Shown here: positions 7,130 to 7,130 of the stretch, piece after piece | Layout: every line of letters starts with the position of its first letter | How positions within the stretch are numbered: the first letter of the stretch is position 1 | From: Gammaproteobacteria bacterium | GTDB taxonomy: Bacteria; Pseudomonadota; Gammaproteobacteria; Steroidobacterales; Steroidobacteraceae | NCBI GenBank assembly: GCA_005877705.1 | Contig: VBNY01000162.1 | Coordinates: 1 to 7,130 of the forward strand | DNA: 7,130 bases | Direction: 5' to 3' | Translations under genes and position numbers: made by a program | The notes under the pieces: model-generated | Told to the model about the DNA's origin: nothing | The model's input: the letters and a program-made list of their open reading frames with translations, nothing else | The model's database searches: none

Positions 7130-7130
7130 G

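Noticed and set aside
1..7130. tRNA, rRNA, CRISPR array, insertion sequence or attachment site
   Set aside because: The whole window is covered by coding sequence with gaps of 29 bases or less, and no repeat array, terminal inverted repeats or transposase motifs were seen.

Overview
The window is GC-rich, densely packed bacterial chromosome with almost no intergenic DNA. The genes have proteobacterial homologs: an ArfB ribosome-rescue factor, an MscS-family channel, and a DUF1329 / Ycf48-like / RND exporter gene set that I know from Beta- and Gammaproteobacteria, usually beside a DUF1302 gene. A high-GC gamma- or betaproteobacterium is the best guess, but genus or family cannot be fixed from this piece. 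No RNA gene, insertion sequence, CRISPR array or phage gene is visible.

Left block, + strand (1-1141): the C-terminal part of a mechanosensitive channel of the MscS family, whose 5' end lies outside the window, followed 6 bases later by a complete arfB. Right block, - strand (7130 down to 1138): a four-gene run read right to left. It holds a DUF1329 outer-membrane lipoprotein-sorting-like protein (5' end outside the window), a Ycf48-like beta-propeller, a 785-residue RND/MMPL-type exporter, and a group II pyridoxal-phosphate amino acid decarboxylase of the aromatic-L-amino-acid type. Spacings are 2 bases, a 4-base ATGA overlap, and 29 bases, so the run looks like one transcription unit whose promoter lies beyond 7130. 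The two blocks converge with overlapping stop codons at 1138-1141. No gene-free stretch exceeds 30 bases.

The most notable observation is that two of the four - strand genes carry the same kind of lesion. In both the decarboxylase (near 1372-1380) and the Ycf48-like gene (near 5080-5087), the frame breaks and well-conserved protein resumes in another frame with roughly 30 and 15-20 family residues missing. The exporter between them and the DUF1329 gene beside them are intact. This is either very recent decay of part of the operon or an assembly/sequencing dropout. The conserved downstream halves show no further damage, so an artefact has to be excluded first.

Functionally, DUF1329, Ycf48-like and RND proteins probably form or serve an envelope export system of unknown cargo. 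The decarboxylase at the end of the unit is an unusual companion and may tie the cargo to amine metabolism, but that link is inference. I found no convincing wholly new system here.
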